A stretch of DNA of 24,548 nucleotides from CALKCV01 sp964609515 (GTDB lineage: Bacteria; Cyanobacteriota; Cyanobacteriia; Cyanobacteriales; Microcoleaceae), in contig CAZSTZ010000090.1 of the NCBI GenBank assembly GCA_964609515.1, positions 1 to 24,548 of the forward strand. Reading direction: 5' to 3'. The translations under genes and the position numbers were made by a program. Below are positions 1 through 7,760 of the stretch, piece after piece. Position 1 is the first letter of the stretch. The number at the start of each line of letters is the position of its first letter. A model generated the notes under the pieces. It saw only the letters and a program-made list of their open reading frames with translations. It was not told the origin of the DNA and made no database searches.

Positions 1-1098
1 TTCTCGTATTTTGTTCGTAGGAGCTTTAAATAGCAAACCGTTTAAAGAAAGCGATGTTGCATCCGCAACCCTGCGCGATCGCCTCCCCAAACGGCAAATA
101 TTCAGCTTATCAAACAAAAACGAAGATTCCGGGCTAAAGGCAATATTTCTCTCTAAGTGGTACGCACCACCCAAAGCAATACTTCTATTTACATAAGCAT
201 CAAAATAGGATTTTGCTATCGGCTTGCGAAAGTTTTGTAAAACAAACTTGATATTTCCTTGAGTTTGATTTGCTTTAATATGCTCCTGAATTTTGGCCAT
301 CAATTGCCGGTTATAGAGAATCTTAGCTTCGATTCTTTTTAATTGATAAATGGTTAAACCTTCAACGGTGGGAACTATGGAAAAAGCGATAGTTGTCTGG
401 CTTAGGTTTGGGTTTTCAGCTTCAAATCCCAGATAATAAGATAAACCAGCTTTTCTGGCTAATTCGGCATCTTGAGTTGCATCTATAAATGCCTGGGCTT
501 TAATTCTAATATTCGTGCCTTTTACCCTCGCAAATTTGATTTTTCCCTTCTCGACGTAGGGGGTAAGTTCTGCATTAGAAAGCAGCCAAACGCCAGCGGC
601 AGATAGCATTTTTTTCATCGCTTTAGCAGCGCGATCGCCCTCCACGCAAGCTTGAGCTACCCCAGCTTCTTTAATAAAATCCAAAAAGCATTTGCTATAA
701 GGTCGATACTGCCAATAAGGCGTTTTATCGTAATCTAAATAAGCCAAACCGCCCCGAGTCAACAAACCTCCCAAGGATGCGTCGGCAGCATTAGAGCGCA
801 TTAATACGACTTTAGCGTTTTTGCCCAAAGTTTTCTTCGCCCAAATAGCAGCGCATATTCCCTGTAACTCGTCTCCGTAAACCACGACATCGAATTTTTT
901 ATAGATCGGCGGCGGCGGTGGCGGTGCCGGGAATGTCGGCGGCGGATAAATTGGCCCGGGCAGAGGAGAAAGCTCTACAGGGGAATTGTCGGCGGGGGTT
1001 TGGATAGCAGTTTTTTTTAGATATCGAGCTGCGCTTAATGGAGTTAGCCCTATAAGCACTGCTATAAGAGCGAATAATTTTTTCGATTGAAAGAACAT
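1..1098 (-). CDS. FAD-dependent oxidoreductase, secreted, 3' end beyond window
   Basis: An open frame of 366 codons runs from ATG at 1098 to the window edge without a stop, so the C-terminus is missing. Residues 1-24 look like a signal peptide (KK followed by a hydrophobic stretch, then LSAA). A Pro-rich linker follows (about 42-65, including six consecutive prolines). A Rossmann-type start follows at 69-86 (DVVVYGDELQGICAAIWA), and then GGLLTRGGLAYLD near 110-122. This order (VVVYG, glycine five residues later, then GGxLTxGG) is typical of the FAD_oxidored family (PF12831) of bacterial FAD-dependent oxidoreductases. The substrate cannot be told. Export is inferred from the signal peptide; the Pro-rich spacer would suit a periplasmic or surface protein. 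The next gene upstream, on the same strand, is 213 bases away across repeats. Confidence 0.75.
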   Translation of the reverse strand, partial: MFFQSKKLFALIAVLIGLTPLSAARYLKKTAIQTPADNSPVELSPLPGPIYPPPTFPAPPPPPPIYKKFDVVVYGDELQGICAAIWAKKTLGKNAKVVLMRSNAADASLGGLLTRGGLAYLDYDKTPYWQYRPYSKCFLDFIKEAGVAQACVEGDRAAKAMKKMLSAAGVWLLSNAELTPYVEKGKIKFARVKGTNIRIKAQAFIDATQDAELARKAGLSYYLGFEAENPNLSQTTIAFSIVPTVEGLTIYQLKRIEAKILYNRQLMAKIQEHIKANQTQGNIKFVLQNFRKPIAKSYFDAYVNRSIALGGAYHLERNIAFSPESSFLFDKLNICRLGRRSRRVADATSLSLNGLLFKAPTNKIRE

Positions 1099-1153
1099 AG
1101 TAGATTTAGACCTAGTTAAAAAAAGGAAGTTTAGCTTCGAGAAGGAGCTATTT

Positions 1154-1281
1154 AAAAGCTACCTGCTATCGCTAAAGCGATTAGGGAGTAGCAAAAAAAT
1201 AAAGTACCGGTCCGGAGTAGGTCGGGCTCCTGTGAAATGCAACCCAACATCGGTAGGTTATTAAATTGCTAGTCCCTTACT
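1154..1281. repeat. Dispersed palindromic repeats between two genes
   Basis: The spacer holds two repeat types seen elsewhere in the window. At 1162-1192 GCTAC and GTAGC flank the palindrome TCGCTAAAGCGA, related to the copies at 1713, 7139 and 9234. At 1204-1225 there is CCGGAGTAGGTCGGGCTCC, followed by TTATTAAATTGCTAGTCC (about 1258-1275). The same two blocks occur in the same order at 15528-15590. Confidence 0.75.
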
Positions 1282-1311
1282 ACAAACTTTTTTTAAAACA
1301 GTTTTTTTGTC

Positions 1312-1695
1312 TTATTTTTCTCTTTGATAAATAAAAATGTACAAACCCTGCCCCGAACTCGGATTAAAAACAGTATCGGTTTGAGATAATTCCCAACCAT
1401 CATCCCCCAAATTGTTTAAAGCTCTTTCTACGGCATCCCGTTCCGCATCCGTGCGAATAAAACCGGGAATGTAAGTAATTTTATATTCGTATTCATCACC
1501 GCGACGACTTAACTTTTGGGGTATTTCTAAATCCATCGGTTGCGCGGTATTCGATTCTATTTGGGGCGCTATTTCCGAAGTAGTCGCCAAACTGCGAGTC
1601 GGCAAAAATATTAAAGCTGCCGTTAAGAAAATAATGGCAACATTTAAGACGATTAAATTAACAACAATTAGTTTTTTAAGGCTTAAGTCTTTCAT
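1312..1695 (-). CDS. Small membrane-anchored DUF4177-like protein
   Basis: 127 residues. Residues 9-33 form one hydrophobic segment (LIVVNLIVLNVAIIFLTAALIF), so this is a membrane anchor or uncleaved signal. After a polar linker, residues 66-126 read YEYKITYIPGF, then ALNNLGDDGWELSQT, then LYIFIYQREK. This is the pattern of DUF4177 proteins: an opening strand YxYKI, a central LNxLGxxGWEL motif and a closing hydrophobic strand ending in KR-type residues. The biochemical role of that family is unknown. It is separated from its neighbours by repeats, so it may be its own transcription unit. Confidence 0.65.
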   Translation of the reverse strand: MKDLSLKKLIVVNLIVLNVAIIFLTAALIFLPTRSLATTSEIAPQIESNTAQPMDLEIPQKLSRRGDEYEYKITYIPGFIRTDAERDAVERALNNLGDDGWELSQTDTVFNPSSGQGLYIFIYQREK

Positions 1696-1712
1696 AATGT
1701 TAATTATTAATA

Positions 1713-1770
1713 GTTCGTAGTAATCGCGGAGCGCGATTTTTCGTTCGTAGTAATCGCGGAGCGCGATTTT
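1713..1770. repeat. Tandem 28-bp palindromic repeat, two exact copies
   Basis: Two identical 28-base copies (1713-1740 and 1743-1770) beginning GTTCGTAGTAATCGCGGAGC are separated by TC. Each contains AATCGCG-GAG-CGCGATT, a 7-bp stem with a 3-base loop. Related forms occur at 1162, 7139, 7619 and 9234. The last bases overlap the stop codon of the next gene (1769-1771). Confidence 0.85.
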
Positions 1771-2224
1771 AATTGTCTTTTTTAGCGTTATTTCTCATTT
1801 CTTCTGCTTCTTTTGCTATTGCTTTCCAAGCAGCCCTAAACTCGGCCTTAACTTCATCCGCAGGACGCGGACCGGCTTTTTTAGCCTTAGCAAAAGCTTC
1901 TTCCGTAATCCTATTTGCCCTAGCTATTTCCTCTGGTGTCAGTGGAGTTTCGAGAATTTCTTGAACTCTATCAGCTTCTTCTAATTCCTCCACCACATCT
2001 AGGAGTAATTTAGCCATAGATTTTGCCGTTGAAAGGTTCATAATTGCGTCCATTTCAACTTCTCTAATTGCTTCCCTGCCGTTGACGTTTTTCTCTGGAG
2101 TTTGTGTTGCGGGAGAGCTGCTAAACAGACTTAATTGAATATCCAAATTGCGCGTAATATCTATCCGAAAATCATCGATATTTGCTACTCGAAAAGAGTC
2201 GCTTTTATTGTCGTTTAACTGCAT
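1769..2224 (-). CDS. Paralog of the C-terminal part of the DUF433 fusion protein
   Basis: 151 residues from ATG at 2224, chosen because GGAGG lies 7 bases upstream; a TTG codon just before is less likely. Nearly the whole protein matches residues 72-212 of the gene at 2741-3379: both contain IDDxRIDITRNLDIQLSLFS, a variable spacer, EAIREVEMxAIMNLSTAKS, then a helical acidic tail with ILETPxTPEE and KKAGPRPA. The strand-strand-helix layout with AxxNLSTAKSxxxLL resembles DUF3467 proteins, but this is a by-eye suggestion. It lacks the DUF433 domain of its partner. It lies 87 bases downstream of the PIN gene and is probably co-transcribed with it. It may be a second, truncated antitoxin or antitoxin-like subunit; function is not established. 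Confidence 0.65.
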   Translation of the reverse strand: MQLNDNKSDSFRVANIDDFRIDITRNLDIQLSLFSSSPATQTPEKNVNGREAIREVEMDAIMNLSTAKSMAKLLLDVVEELEEADRVQEILETPLTPEEIARANRITEEAFAKAKKAGPRPADEVKAEFRAAWKAIAKEAEEMRNNAKKDN

Positions 2225-2311
2225 CAAAAATCCTCCAAATAAAATTCACCCGCCAACCATCCGCTACATCCGCTTCAAAATCCGCTGCTAATTAATCTTC
2301 CTCATATTAAT

Positions 2312-2728
2312 TCACCGATTTAAAACATCAAGAAATGATTTTGGTTGTAGGATTTGCGTTCCATGATAATACTTAATTGGCAATATATCTTTCTTATCTA
2401 GGCTGACTAAATAATCGGCTTTTGCTTCATAAGCTGCTGCTAAAAACATATTATCTTTGGGGTCAATATCGTCCAAAAAAGTTGCTTCATAAATCCCAGG
2501 AATGTTTAGGGATGCTGAAGTTATAGCATCTACTAAATTTTTGGCATAACTTTCAGAAAATCCACGTCGAGCTAATACAAGAACTAACTCCTTAAGAATC
2601 TGCGGTGACATGACTAAAGTAAATTTACTCTGTCGCCAGTTACTTAATACTTGAAAAGAGCCAGAACTTTTATCTTTGGTTAAAAGTCCTGCCACAAAAA
2701 CTGATGTGTCTATAACAACTTTAAGCAC
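2312..2728 (-). CDS. PIN-domain nuclease, putative VapC-like toxin
   Basis: 138 residues, the usual size of a single-domain PIN toxin. The acidic residues expected at the metal site are visible: D7 in VVIDTSVFVAGL, E47 in PQILKELVLVL, D92 in DPKDNMFLAAA and D111 in YLVSLDKKDIL. The PKDNxFLxxA...ADYLVSxDKxDIL pattern is that of the COG1569 / PIN_3 group of putative toxin components. PIN enzymes are Mg/Mn-dependent RNases; the target here cannot be told. The start is 12 bases after the stop of the DUF433 fusion gene, which fits an antitoxin-first operon. Confidence 0.85.
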   Translation of the reverse strand: MLKVVIDTSVFVAGLLTKDKSSGSFQVLSNWRQSKFTLVMSPQILKELVLVLARRGFSESYAKNLVDAITSASLNIPGIYEATFLDDIDPKDNMFLAAAYEAKADYLVSLDKKDILPIKYYHGTQILQPKSFLDVLNR

Positions 2729-2740
2729 TTTTTGTTAATT

Positions 2741-3379
2741 TTATTTCTTCGCGTTCTTTTTCATTTCTTCCGCTTCTTTTGCTATTGCCTCCCAAGCAGC
2801 ATCAAACTCAGCCCAAACTTCCTCCGCCGGACGCGGACCGGCTTTTTTAGCCATAGCAAAAGCTTCTTCCATAATTCTATTTGCCCTAGCTCTTTCTTCT
2901 GGTGTTGGTGGAGTTTCGAGAATTTTTTGAACCCTCTCAACTTCTTCTAATTCTGCCACCACACTTTGCAGCAATTCAGTTAGAGATTTTGCCGTTGAAA
3001 GGTTCATAATTGCTTCCATTTCAACTTCTCTAATTGCTTCGCTACCGTTGACGTTTTTCTCTGGGGTTTGTGTTGCGGGAGAGCTGCTAAACAGACTTAA
3101 TTGAATATCCAGATTGCGCGTAATATCTATCCGAACATCGTCGATATTAACAGCTCGAAAAGAGTCCCTGTCCGGGTCAATTAAAGGTTGAAAAGCTAAG
3201 TGCAAAACAGCGATCGCCTGTTCTCGACTTACCGAAGGAAAATCATCGAGAAATTCATCCAAACTATCTCCTGCTTCGAGGTAGTCGGTGAGATTTTTAA
3301 TCGGTACGCGAGTGTCTTTAAATACAGGAGTACCGGACATTATTTCTGAAGATTTAACGATTAACTCATCTTTTATCAT
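2741..3379 (-). CDS. DUF433 fusion protein, putative antitoxin
   Basis: 212 residues from ATG at 3379, preceded by GGAGG 6 bases upstream. A longer in-frame version begins 26 codons earlier, but those codons read through an intergenic palindrome and spacer and are rejected. Residues 1-68 are a DUF433 domain (SSEIMSGTPVFKDTRVPIKNLTDYL, then LDEFLDDFPSVSREQAIAVL), a winged-helix-like module common in antitoxins paired with PIN-like partners. Residues 72-212 are a second region duplicated in the gene at 1769-2224: short strands, a helix with MNLSTAKS, and a charged helical tail. DUF433 antitoxins are usually only about 75-110 residues, so the C-terminal extension is unusual. It is probably the first gene of a three-gene operon with the PIN nuclease. 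Confidence 0.75.
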   Translation of the reverse strand: MIKDELIVKSSEIMSGTPVFKDTRVPIKNLTDYLEAGDSLDEFLDDFPSVSREQAIAVLHLAFQPLIDPDRDSFRAVNIDDVRIDITRNLDIQLSLFSSSPATQTPEKNVNGSEAIREVEMEAIMNLSTAKSLTELLQSVVAELEEVERVQKILETPPTPEERARANRIMEEAFAMAKKAGPRPAEEVWAEFDAAWEAIAKEAEEMKKNAKK

Positions 3380-3436
3380 TTTAATACCTCCATAGCAATT
3401 AACAATTAACAATGGACAAAAAGCGAGGAATAAACA

Positions 3437-3507
3437 GCTAGTTTGTAAGGTGCGCATTGCGCACCCTACTAGCTATCAAGAATCAAAGTCCCCCAATTCA
3501 GCGGGGG
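3437..3507. repeat. Intergenic palindromes
   Basis: At 3449-3465 GGTGCGCA-T-TGCGCACC is a perfect palindrome, framed by AGCTAGT (3437-3443) and ACTAGCT (3467-3473). A second element at 3490-3507 pairs CCCCC with GGGGG around AATTCAGC. The second may serve as a sufS-distal processing or termination hairpin, but it lacks a clean U-run. Confidence 0.7.
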
Positions 3508-3535
3508 ATTTAGGGGGATCGCAAGTTAATTTCAC

Positions 3536-4798
3536 CTACCCCAAAACCCTACCAAAAAACTCAATAGTCTCCTTCAAAGCAGCAACAAACAAATCGATAT
3601 CTTCGCGAGTATTATAAAAATACAAACTCGCCCTCGCCGTCGAAGAAACACCCAAATAACGATGTAAAGGTTGAGTGCAATGATGCCCCGATCGAATCGC
3701 CACCGCCGCCTCATCTAACATCGTCGATAAATCGTTAGCGTGCAGGTTTTCCACATTAAAACTTGCCAACGCCGCCCTTCCTTCCCCATTAGCATTTGGT
3801 TTGGGACCGTAAATAGTTACCTCGGGAATTTGCCCTAATTTCTCAAACAAATAACCCGTTAATTCTGCCTCCCAATCGTGGATTTTATCCATACCCACGC
3901 TGCTTAAATAATCCACCGCCGCACCGAGAGCGATCGCCTCCCCAATAGCAGGAGTTCCTGCCTCGAATTTATGGGGCAATTCCGCACAAGTAAAACTGTC
4001 TAAAAACACCTCCCCAATCATCTCGCCGCCCCCTAAAAATGGCGGCATTGATTCCAATAATTCCTGCTTTCCATACAGGAAACCGATGCCAGTTGGGGCG
4101 CACATTTTATGCCCCGAAGCTACCAACCAATCGCAACCTATTTGTTGCACGTCTAATGCCAAGTGGGGCGCACTTTGGCAAGCATCTATTAACACTTTCG
4201 CTCCGTTTTGATGGGCGATCGCGCAAATTTCCTCCACCGGATTAATACAACCCAAAACGTTAGAAACATGAGACACCGCCACCAACTTAGTCTTCTCAGA
4301 AACTAAACCTTTAAACTGTTCCAAATCAAACTCTTGAGTAGCAGTTAACTCCACATATTTTAACTGCGCCCCCGTCTTCTGGCAAACTATCTGCCAGGGA
4401 ACCAAATTACTGTGATGTTCCATCACCGAAAGAATAATCTCATCCCCAGATTTAAGACTACTTAAACCCCAAGCATAAGCAACTAAATTAATCGCCTCGC
4501 TGGCATTGCGAGTAAAAACAATTTCATTACGAGAAGCGGCATTAATAAAAGCAGCAACTTTATCTCGCGATGCCTCGTAAGCGTCCGTTGCTTGGGTGCT
4601 TAAAGCGTGAGCTCCGCGATGCACGTTCGAGTTGTATTGTTGATAGTAATCGCACAGAGAATTTATCACCGCCACGGGTTTTTGAGAGGTGGCGGCGCTG
4701 TCTAAATAAACTAAAGGTTTATCGTTGAGTTTTTGGTTTAAAATCGGAAAGTCTGTCCGAACTTTATCTGCTAGCGTTCTTTCTTTAAGTAGTGTCAT
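3536..4798 (-). CDS. sufS: Cysteine desulfurase SufS
   Basis: 420 residues, normal for a group II (SufS-type) desulfurase. It takes sulfur from L-cysteine as an enzyme persulfide and hands it to the SufBCD scaffold. The PLP lysine is K231 in ASGHKMCAPTGIGFLYG and the persulfide cysteine is C374 in RSGHHCTQPLH, the short-loop arrangement of SufS rather than IscS. YLDSAATSQKP (31-41) and SNVHRGAHALS (57-67) are also family signatures. It is the last gene of sufB-(x)-sufC-sufD-sufS and is separated from sufD by 159 bases of repeat-rich spacer. No separate promoter was identified. Confidence 0.97.
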   Translation of the reverse strand: MTLLKERTLADKVRTDFPILNQKLNDKPLVYLDSAATSQKPVAVINSLCDYYQQYNSNVHRGAHALSTQATDAYEASRDKVAAFINAASRNEIVFTRNASEAINLVAYAWGLSSLKSGDEIILSVMEHHSNLVPWQIVCQKTGAQLKYVELTATQEFDLEQFKGLVSEKTKLVAVSHVSNVLGCINPVEEICAIAHQNGAKVLIDACQSAPHLALDVQQIGCDWLVASGHKMCAPTGIGFLYGKQELLESMPPFLGGGEMIGEVFLDSFTCAELPHKFEAGTPAIGEAIALGAAVDYLSSVGMDKIHDWEAELTGYLFEKLGQIPEVTIYGPKPNANGEGRAALASFNVENLHANDLSTMLDEAAVAIRSGHHCTQPLHRYLGVSSTARASLYFYNTREDIDLFVAALKETIEFFGRVLG

Positions 4799-4810
4799 TT
4801 TTTTATTGTT

Positions 4811-4845
4811 TGGGAATTGGGAATTGGGAATTGGGAATTGGGAAT
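4811..4845. repeat. Heptanucleotide tandem repeat (TGGGAAT x5)
   Basis: Five exact copies of TGGGAAT lie directly upstream of sufS. The rest of the sufD-sufS spacer (4846-4957) holds a fragment of the GCGAACCGGAGCCCGAC repeat (about 4866-4882) and an imperfect run of CCCCATT/CCCTATT units (about 4920-4950). This is the cyanobacterial short tandemly repeated type (STRR). Confidence 0.9.
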
Positions 4846-4957
4846 TGCCTGTAGGTAGGGCGCGCGCGAACCGGAGCCCGACAAGAGCGTTTTTTTAGGG
4901 AACGGGGAAGGAAAAAATCCTATTCCCTATTCCCCATTCCCCATTCCCCATAAAAAA

Positions 4958-6322
4958 TTACATCCGACAAGCGACGCACTGAGAAATCATTTTCCTTAGA
5001 GAATTTATCGGCAATTTCTCAATAATTTCTCCTGCAAAAGCATCGATTAACAAATCGCGACAAGTCGCCTTATCCAAACCGCGACTCTGGAGATAAAAAA
5101 GGCGATCGCCATCCAATTCGCTAACCGTTGCCCCGTGGGCGCACTTGACATTATCGGCGATAATCTCCAACTGCGGTTTCGTATCCACCCGAGCATTTTT
5201 AGAAAGTAACAAATTCCGGTTTAACTGACTCGCATTTGTCAATTGTGCCTCTCGGGCAACAAAAATTTTACCGTTAAAAACCGCCCGAGCTTTATCATCA
5301 ACAATGCACTTATGCACTTGATTGCTGCTGCCGTGGGGATGATTTAAAACTATCGAACTGTGAGTATCCGCCAACTGTTGGTTATTAACTACCGTCAAAC
5401 CTTGCAAATTGGTTTCGGTACCCTCTCCAGTTTGGTAAACCTCCAAATTGTGCCGCGACAATTTCGCCCCCAAACTCACGGCATTGCAAGCATAGCGACT
5501 GTTTCGCGCCTGCCCCACCGCAGTTTTGCCGATGTGATAGGCCGCGCCACCATCTCGCTGCACTCGCGTATGTTTAACCTCGGCATTTTCCTCCACCCAA
5601 ACTTCCATCACCGTATTAGTTAAATAAGGAAGAAAAGGTGGAAGATCCGGGCAACCAATCTCGGCAGTAACGCAATGTTCGACAATTTGAACCGCGCTAC
5701 CCGCTTCCGCCACTACCAAACAGCGGCGCTGAGTCAAAATCGGCCCTTCCGTGGGGGAAGCTATAAATAATAGATGGATCGATTCCTCGACGATTTTATG
5801 CTTCGGCACCCAAACGACAGCAGCATCGGTAAGACCGGCAGTATTCAGGGAGGTAAATACTTCTCTGCCTCCCTGCTGTTTGCCCAGATAGTTACCCACG
5901 CGAGCGCTCAATTCATCTGGCAGTTGTCCCAAATTCCCCACAAAAACTCCCTCTGGCAAACCTGCCACCGAAGAATGGTTTGGGGCAAACACGCCGTTAA
6001 CGAATACCAAGCGAGTGTTTTTTGCTTCCGGCAAGACAAAAGAATCGATATCCAAAGCGTCCAAATTCACCGGTTGGGGCCCTTGGAAGTTCACCTCGAA
6101 CAGGGGCGAGATGTCTGTAAAGCGCCATTCTTCGTCCCTTTTCGTCGGTATCGCCAACTCCCGAACCCACGCACCGGCGCGATCGCGAACCTGTTGCAAC
6201 CAAGCGGCCATTCGCCCATCCAAGGGATACTGCGGGGGAACGCTGGGCGACACCCCCTTACACGCCTCCCCGAGCAACTTATCCAAATAAGAAATCTCCG
6301 GTTTTGCAGAAACTTGTACCAT
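4958..6322 (-). CDS. sufD: Fe-S assembly protein SufD
   Basis: 454 residues, normal for SufD. It forms the scaffold complex with SufB and the ATPase SufC in the cytoplasm. The C-terminal half carries the SufB/SufD beta-helix core: NLEVYQTGEGTETNLQGL, then NHPHGSSNQVHKCIVDDKARAVFNGKIFV, then RVDTKPQLEIIADNVKCAHGATV, then QLSRGLDK-like FYLQSRGLDKATCRDLLI. The conserved histidine of the SufB-SufD interface is expected in KCAHGATV. The start is 3 bases after the sufC stop, so translation of the two is probably coupled. Confidence 0.96.
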   Translation of the reverse strand: MVQVSAKPEISYLDKLLGEACKGVSPSVPPQYPLDGRMAAWLQQVRDRAGAWVRELAIPTKRDEEWRFTDISPLFEVNFQGPQPVNLDALDIDSFVLPEAKNTRLVFVNGVFAPNHSSVAGLPEGVFVGNLGQLPDELSARVGNYLGKQQGGREVFTSLNTAGLTDAAVVWVPKHKIVEESIHLLFIASPTEGPILTQRRCLVVAEAGSAVQIVEHCVTAEIGCPDLPPFLPYLTNTVMEVWVEENAEVKHTRVQRDGGAAYHIGKTAVGQARNSRYACNAVSLGAKLSRHNLEVYQTGEGTETNLQGLTVVNNQQLADTHSSIVLNHPHGSSNQVHKCIVDDKARAVFNGKIFVAREAQLTNASQLNRNLLLSKNARVDTKPQLEIIADNVKCAHGATVSELDGDRLFYLQSRGLDKATCRDLLIDAFAGEIIEKLPINSLRKMISQCVACRM

Positions 6323-6325
6323 TAC

Positions 6326-7108
6326 TTATACCCCCACCGCTGCTGCTTCAATAACATCATCGTAACCTTGTTCTTCTAACTCTAAAGCGAGTTCTTTCGT
6401 ACCAGTCTTAATAATTCGTCCGCCTTCCATAACGTGAACGAAATCGGGCACGATATAATTTAAAAGTCGCTGATAGTGAGTAATTACCAGCATCGAATTT
6501 TCCGCACTTGCCAATTGATTTACTCCATTGGCGACTATTTTCAAAGCGTCGATATCCAACCCCGAATCTGTCTCGTCTAAAATTGCCAGTTTCGGTTCTA
6601 AAAGCGCCATTTGCAAAATTTCATTCCGCTTTTTCTCGCCCCCAGAAAAACCCTCGTTAACGCTGCGGTTGAGAAACTCGGCTCTCATTTTGACTATTTC
6701 TAATTTTTCCTGCACTAAATCCTCAAAATCAAAAACATCTAATTCCTCCAATCCTTGATGTTTGCGGCGGGCGTTATAAGCAACTCGCAGGAAATCTAAA
6801 TTGCTCACTCCCGGAATTTCTACGGGATATTGGAAAGCGAGAAATATGCCCGCCAAAGACCTTTCTTCTGGTTCCTTATCCAGGAGATTTTCTCCTAAAA
6901 AGATTACTTCTCCTCCAGTTACTTCGTAAGCTGGATGACCGGATAATACTTTGGAAAAAGTGCTTTTTCCCGAACCGTTCGGCCCCATAATCGCATGGAT
7001 TTCTCCTGCCTTAATTTCTAAGTTCAATCCTTTGAGGATTTCGGTGCCATCTACGTTGGCTTTTAAGTTTCTTACTGAGAGGATGACCGGACTATTTTCT
7101 ACCATCAT
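6326..7108 (-). CDS. sufC: Fe-S assembly ATPase SufC
   Basis: 260 residues, the normal size for this soluble ABC-type ATPase that drives conformational change in SufBCD. Walker A is GPNGSGKST (42-50), the signature is SGGEK (155-159), Walker B is LAILDE (174-179) followed by TDSGLDID, and the switch histidine is in LVITHYQRLL. The wording FSGGEKKRNEILQMALLEP and DETDSGLDIDAL is typical of SufC as opposed to transport ATPases. Two adjacent ATG codons (7108 and 7105) could start the protein, and no strong ribosome site distinguishes them. Confidence 0.97.
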   Translation of the reverse strand: MMVENSPVILSVRNLKANVDGTEILKGLNLEIKAGEIHAIMGPNGSGKSTFSKVLSGHPAYEVTGGEVIFLGENLLDKEPEERSLAGIFLAFQYPVEIPGVSNLDFLRVAYNARRKHQGLEELDVFDFEDLVQEKLEIVKMRAEFLNRSVNEGFSGGEKKRNEILQMALLEPKLAILDETDSGLDIDALKIVANGVNQLASAENSMLVITHYQRLLNYIVPDFVHVMEGGRIIKTGTKELALELEEQGYDDVIEAAAVGV

Positions 7109-7138
7109 TTTTGCTATTTTAATTCGTTGTTTTTCAAA

Positions 7139-7163
7139 GTTCGTAGTAATCGCTTTAGCGATT
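7139..7163. repeat. Dispersed palindromic repeat at a gene 3' end
   Basis: GTTCGTAGTAATCGC followed by TTTAGCGATT contains the perfect stem AATCGCT/AGCGATT. It belongs to the family at 1713-1770. The stop codon of the upstream gene (7155-7157) lies inside the palindrome. Confidence 0.85.
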
Positions 7164-7571
7164 CAAATTTGCCGGAACGACATATTCTTGATTAGCTCTT
7201 ACCCAGCAACTTTTGTCGTCTGGAACTTCGACTTGCAACCAGGGTTTATCTCCTAAATCGCCGACAATTTCTACTACTCCTCGTTCCCTTTCTACTGCTT
7301 TCAGAATAGTTCCTTCGGAGAAGGTAACTTCCACTTTTCCCTCATTAGTAAAAGTTGGGATTTTGTCGCGACAATTTAAGCCTTGAGAATCCGAATCTAC
7401 TACTTGCCAAATGGATTGATATTCTTGGCGCAAGGGATAATCTCCACTAGCATTAGGCCAATTTCCCTCATAATAATCGGGAGCTTGTTGAGCCATCGCG
7501 GGCCAGCTAAAAAAGGCTATCGCTACTCCAACAATTACAATTCCTATTAGTTGTTTGAGACGGAAAATCAT
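7155..7571 (-). CDS. Small secreted SH3-like protein inside the suf operon
   Basis: 138 residues with a clear signal peptide: positive start (MIFRLKQ), hydrophobic core 8-22, and cleavage likely after AMA (residue 27). The mature part reads GLNCRDKIP, then VEVTFSEGTILKAVE, EIVGDLGDKPWLQVE and CWVRANQEYV. This is the succession of short strands with a GLNxR start and W-x-V endings seen in bacterial SH3 (SH3b-like) domains. C60 and C121 could form a disulfide outside the cytoplasm. The role is unknown. It is placed between sufB (189 bases upstream) and sufC (46 bases downstream) and flanked on both sides by dispersed repeats. The final residues and stop codon fall in a repeat. Confidence 0.75.
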   Translation of the reverse strand: MIFRLKQLIGIVIVGVAIAFFSWPAMAQQAPDYYEGNWPNASGDYPLRQEYQSIWQVVDSDSQGLNCRDKIPTFTNEGKVEVTFSEGTILKAVERERGVVEIVGDLGDKPWLQVEVPDDKSCWVRANQEYVVPANLNR

Positions 7572-7760
7572 GTTTTTTTTCTTTTTAGAAAGTGCGCGAA
7601 GCCCGCCCTATTGAGACCCTCGTAGTAATCCCTAAAGCGATGTTATCTTGTTGATTGAGAAATTACCAATTGGTGTTGGCTGGAGGTTCGCGGAGCCCGA
7701 CCTACAAAAAACAACTGACAATTAACAACTAACAACTAACAACTAACAACTAACTTTTAA
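7572..7760. repeat. Repeat-filled spacer downstream of sufB
   Basis: This spacer contains CTCGTAGTAATCCCTAAAGCGATG (degenerate copy of the 1713 family, about 7619-7642), a GTTCGCGGAGCCCGACCTAC fragment (about 7686-7705), and a run of AACAACTAAC-type units (about 7721-7754). No gene is seen. Confidence 0.75.

Noticed and set aside
3380..3457. An N-terminal extension of 26 residues to the DUF433 protein
   Set aside because: It reads through an intergenic palindrome and AATTAAC repeat, and GGAGG is correctly spaced for the ATG at 3379.
4811..4957. Possible CRISPR-like array
   Set aside because: The unit is only 7 bases without spacers; no array with repeats and unique spacers was seen anywhere in the window.
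5774..6379. A 201-codon plus-strand frame across sufD and the sufC end
   Set aside because: It lies opposite well-conserved sufD motifs and has no recognisable protein features.
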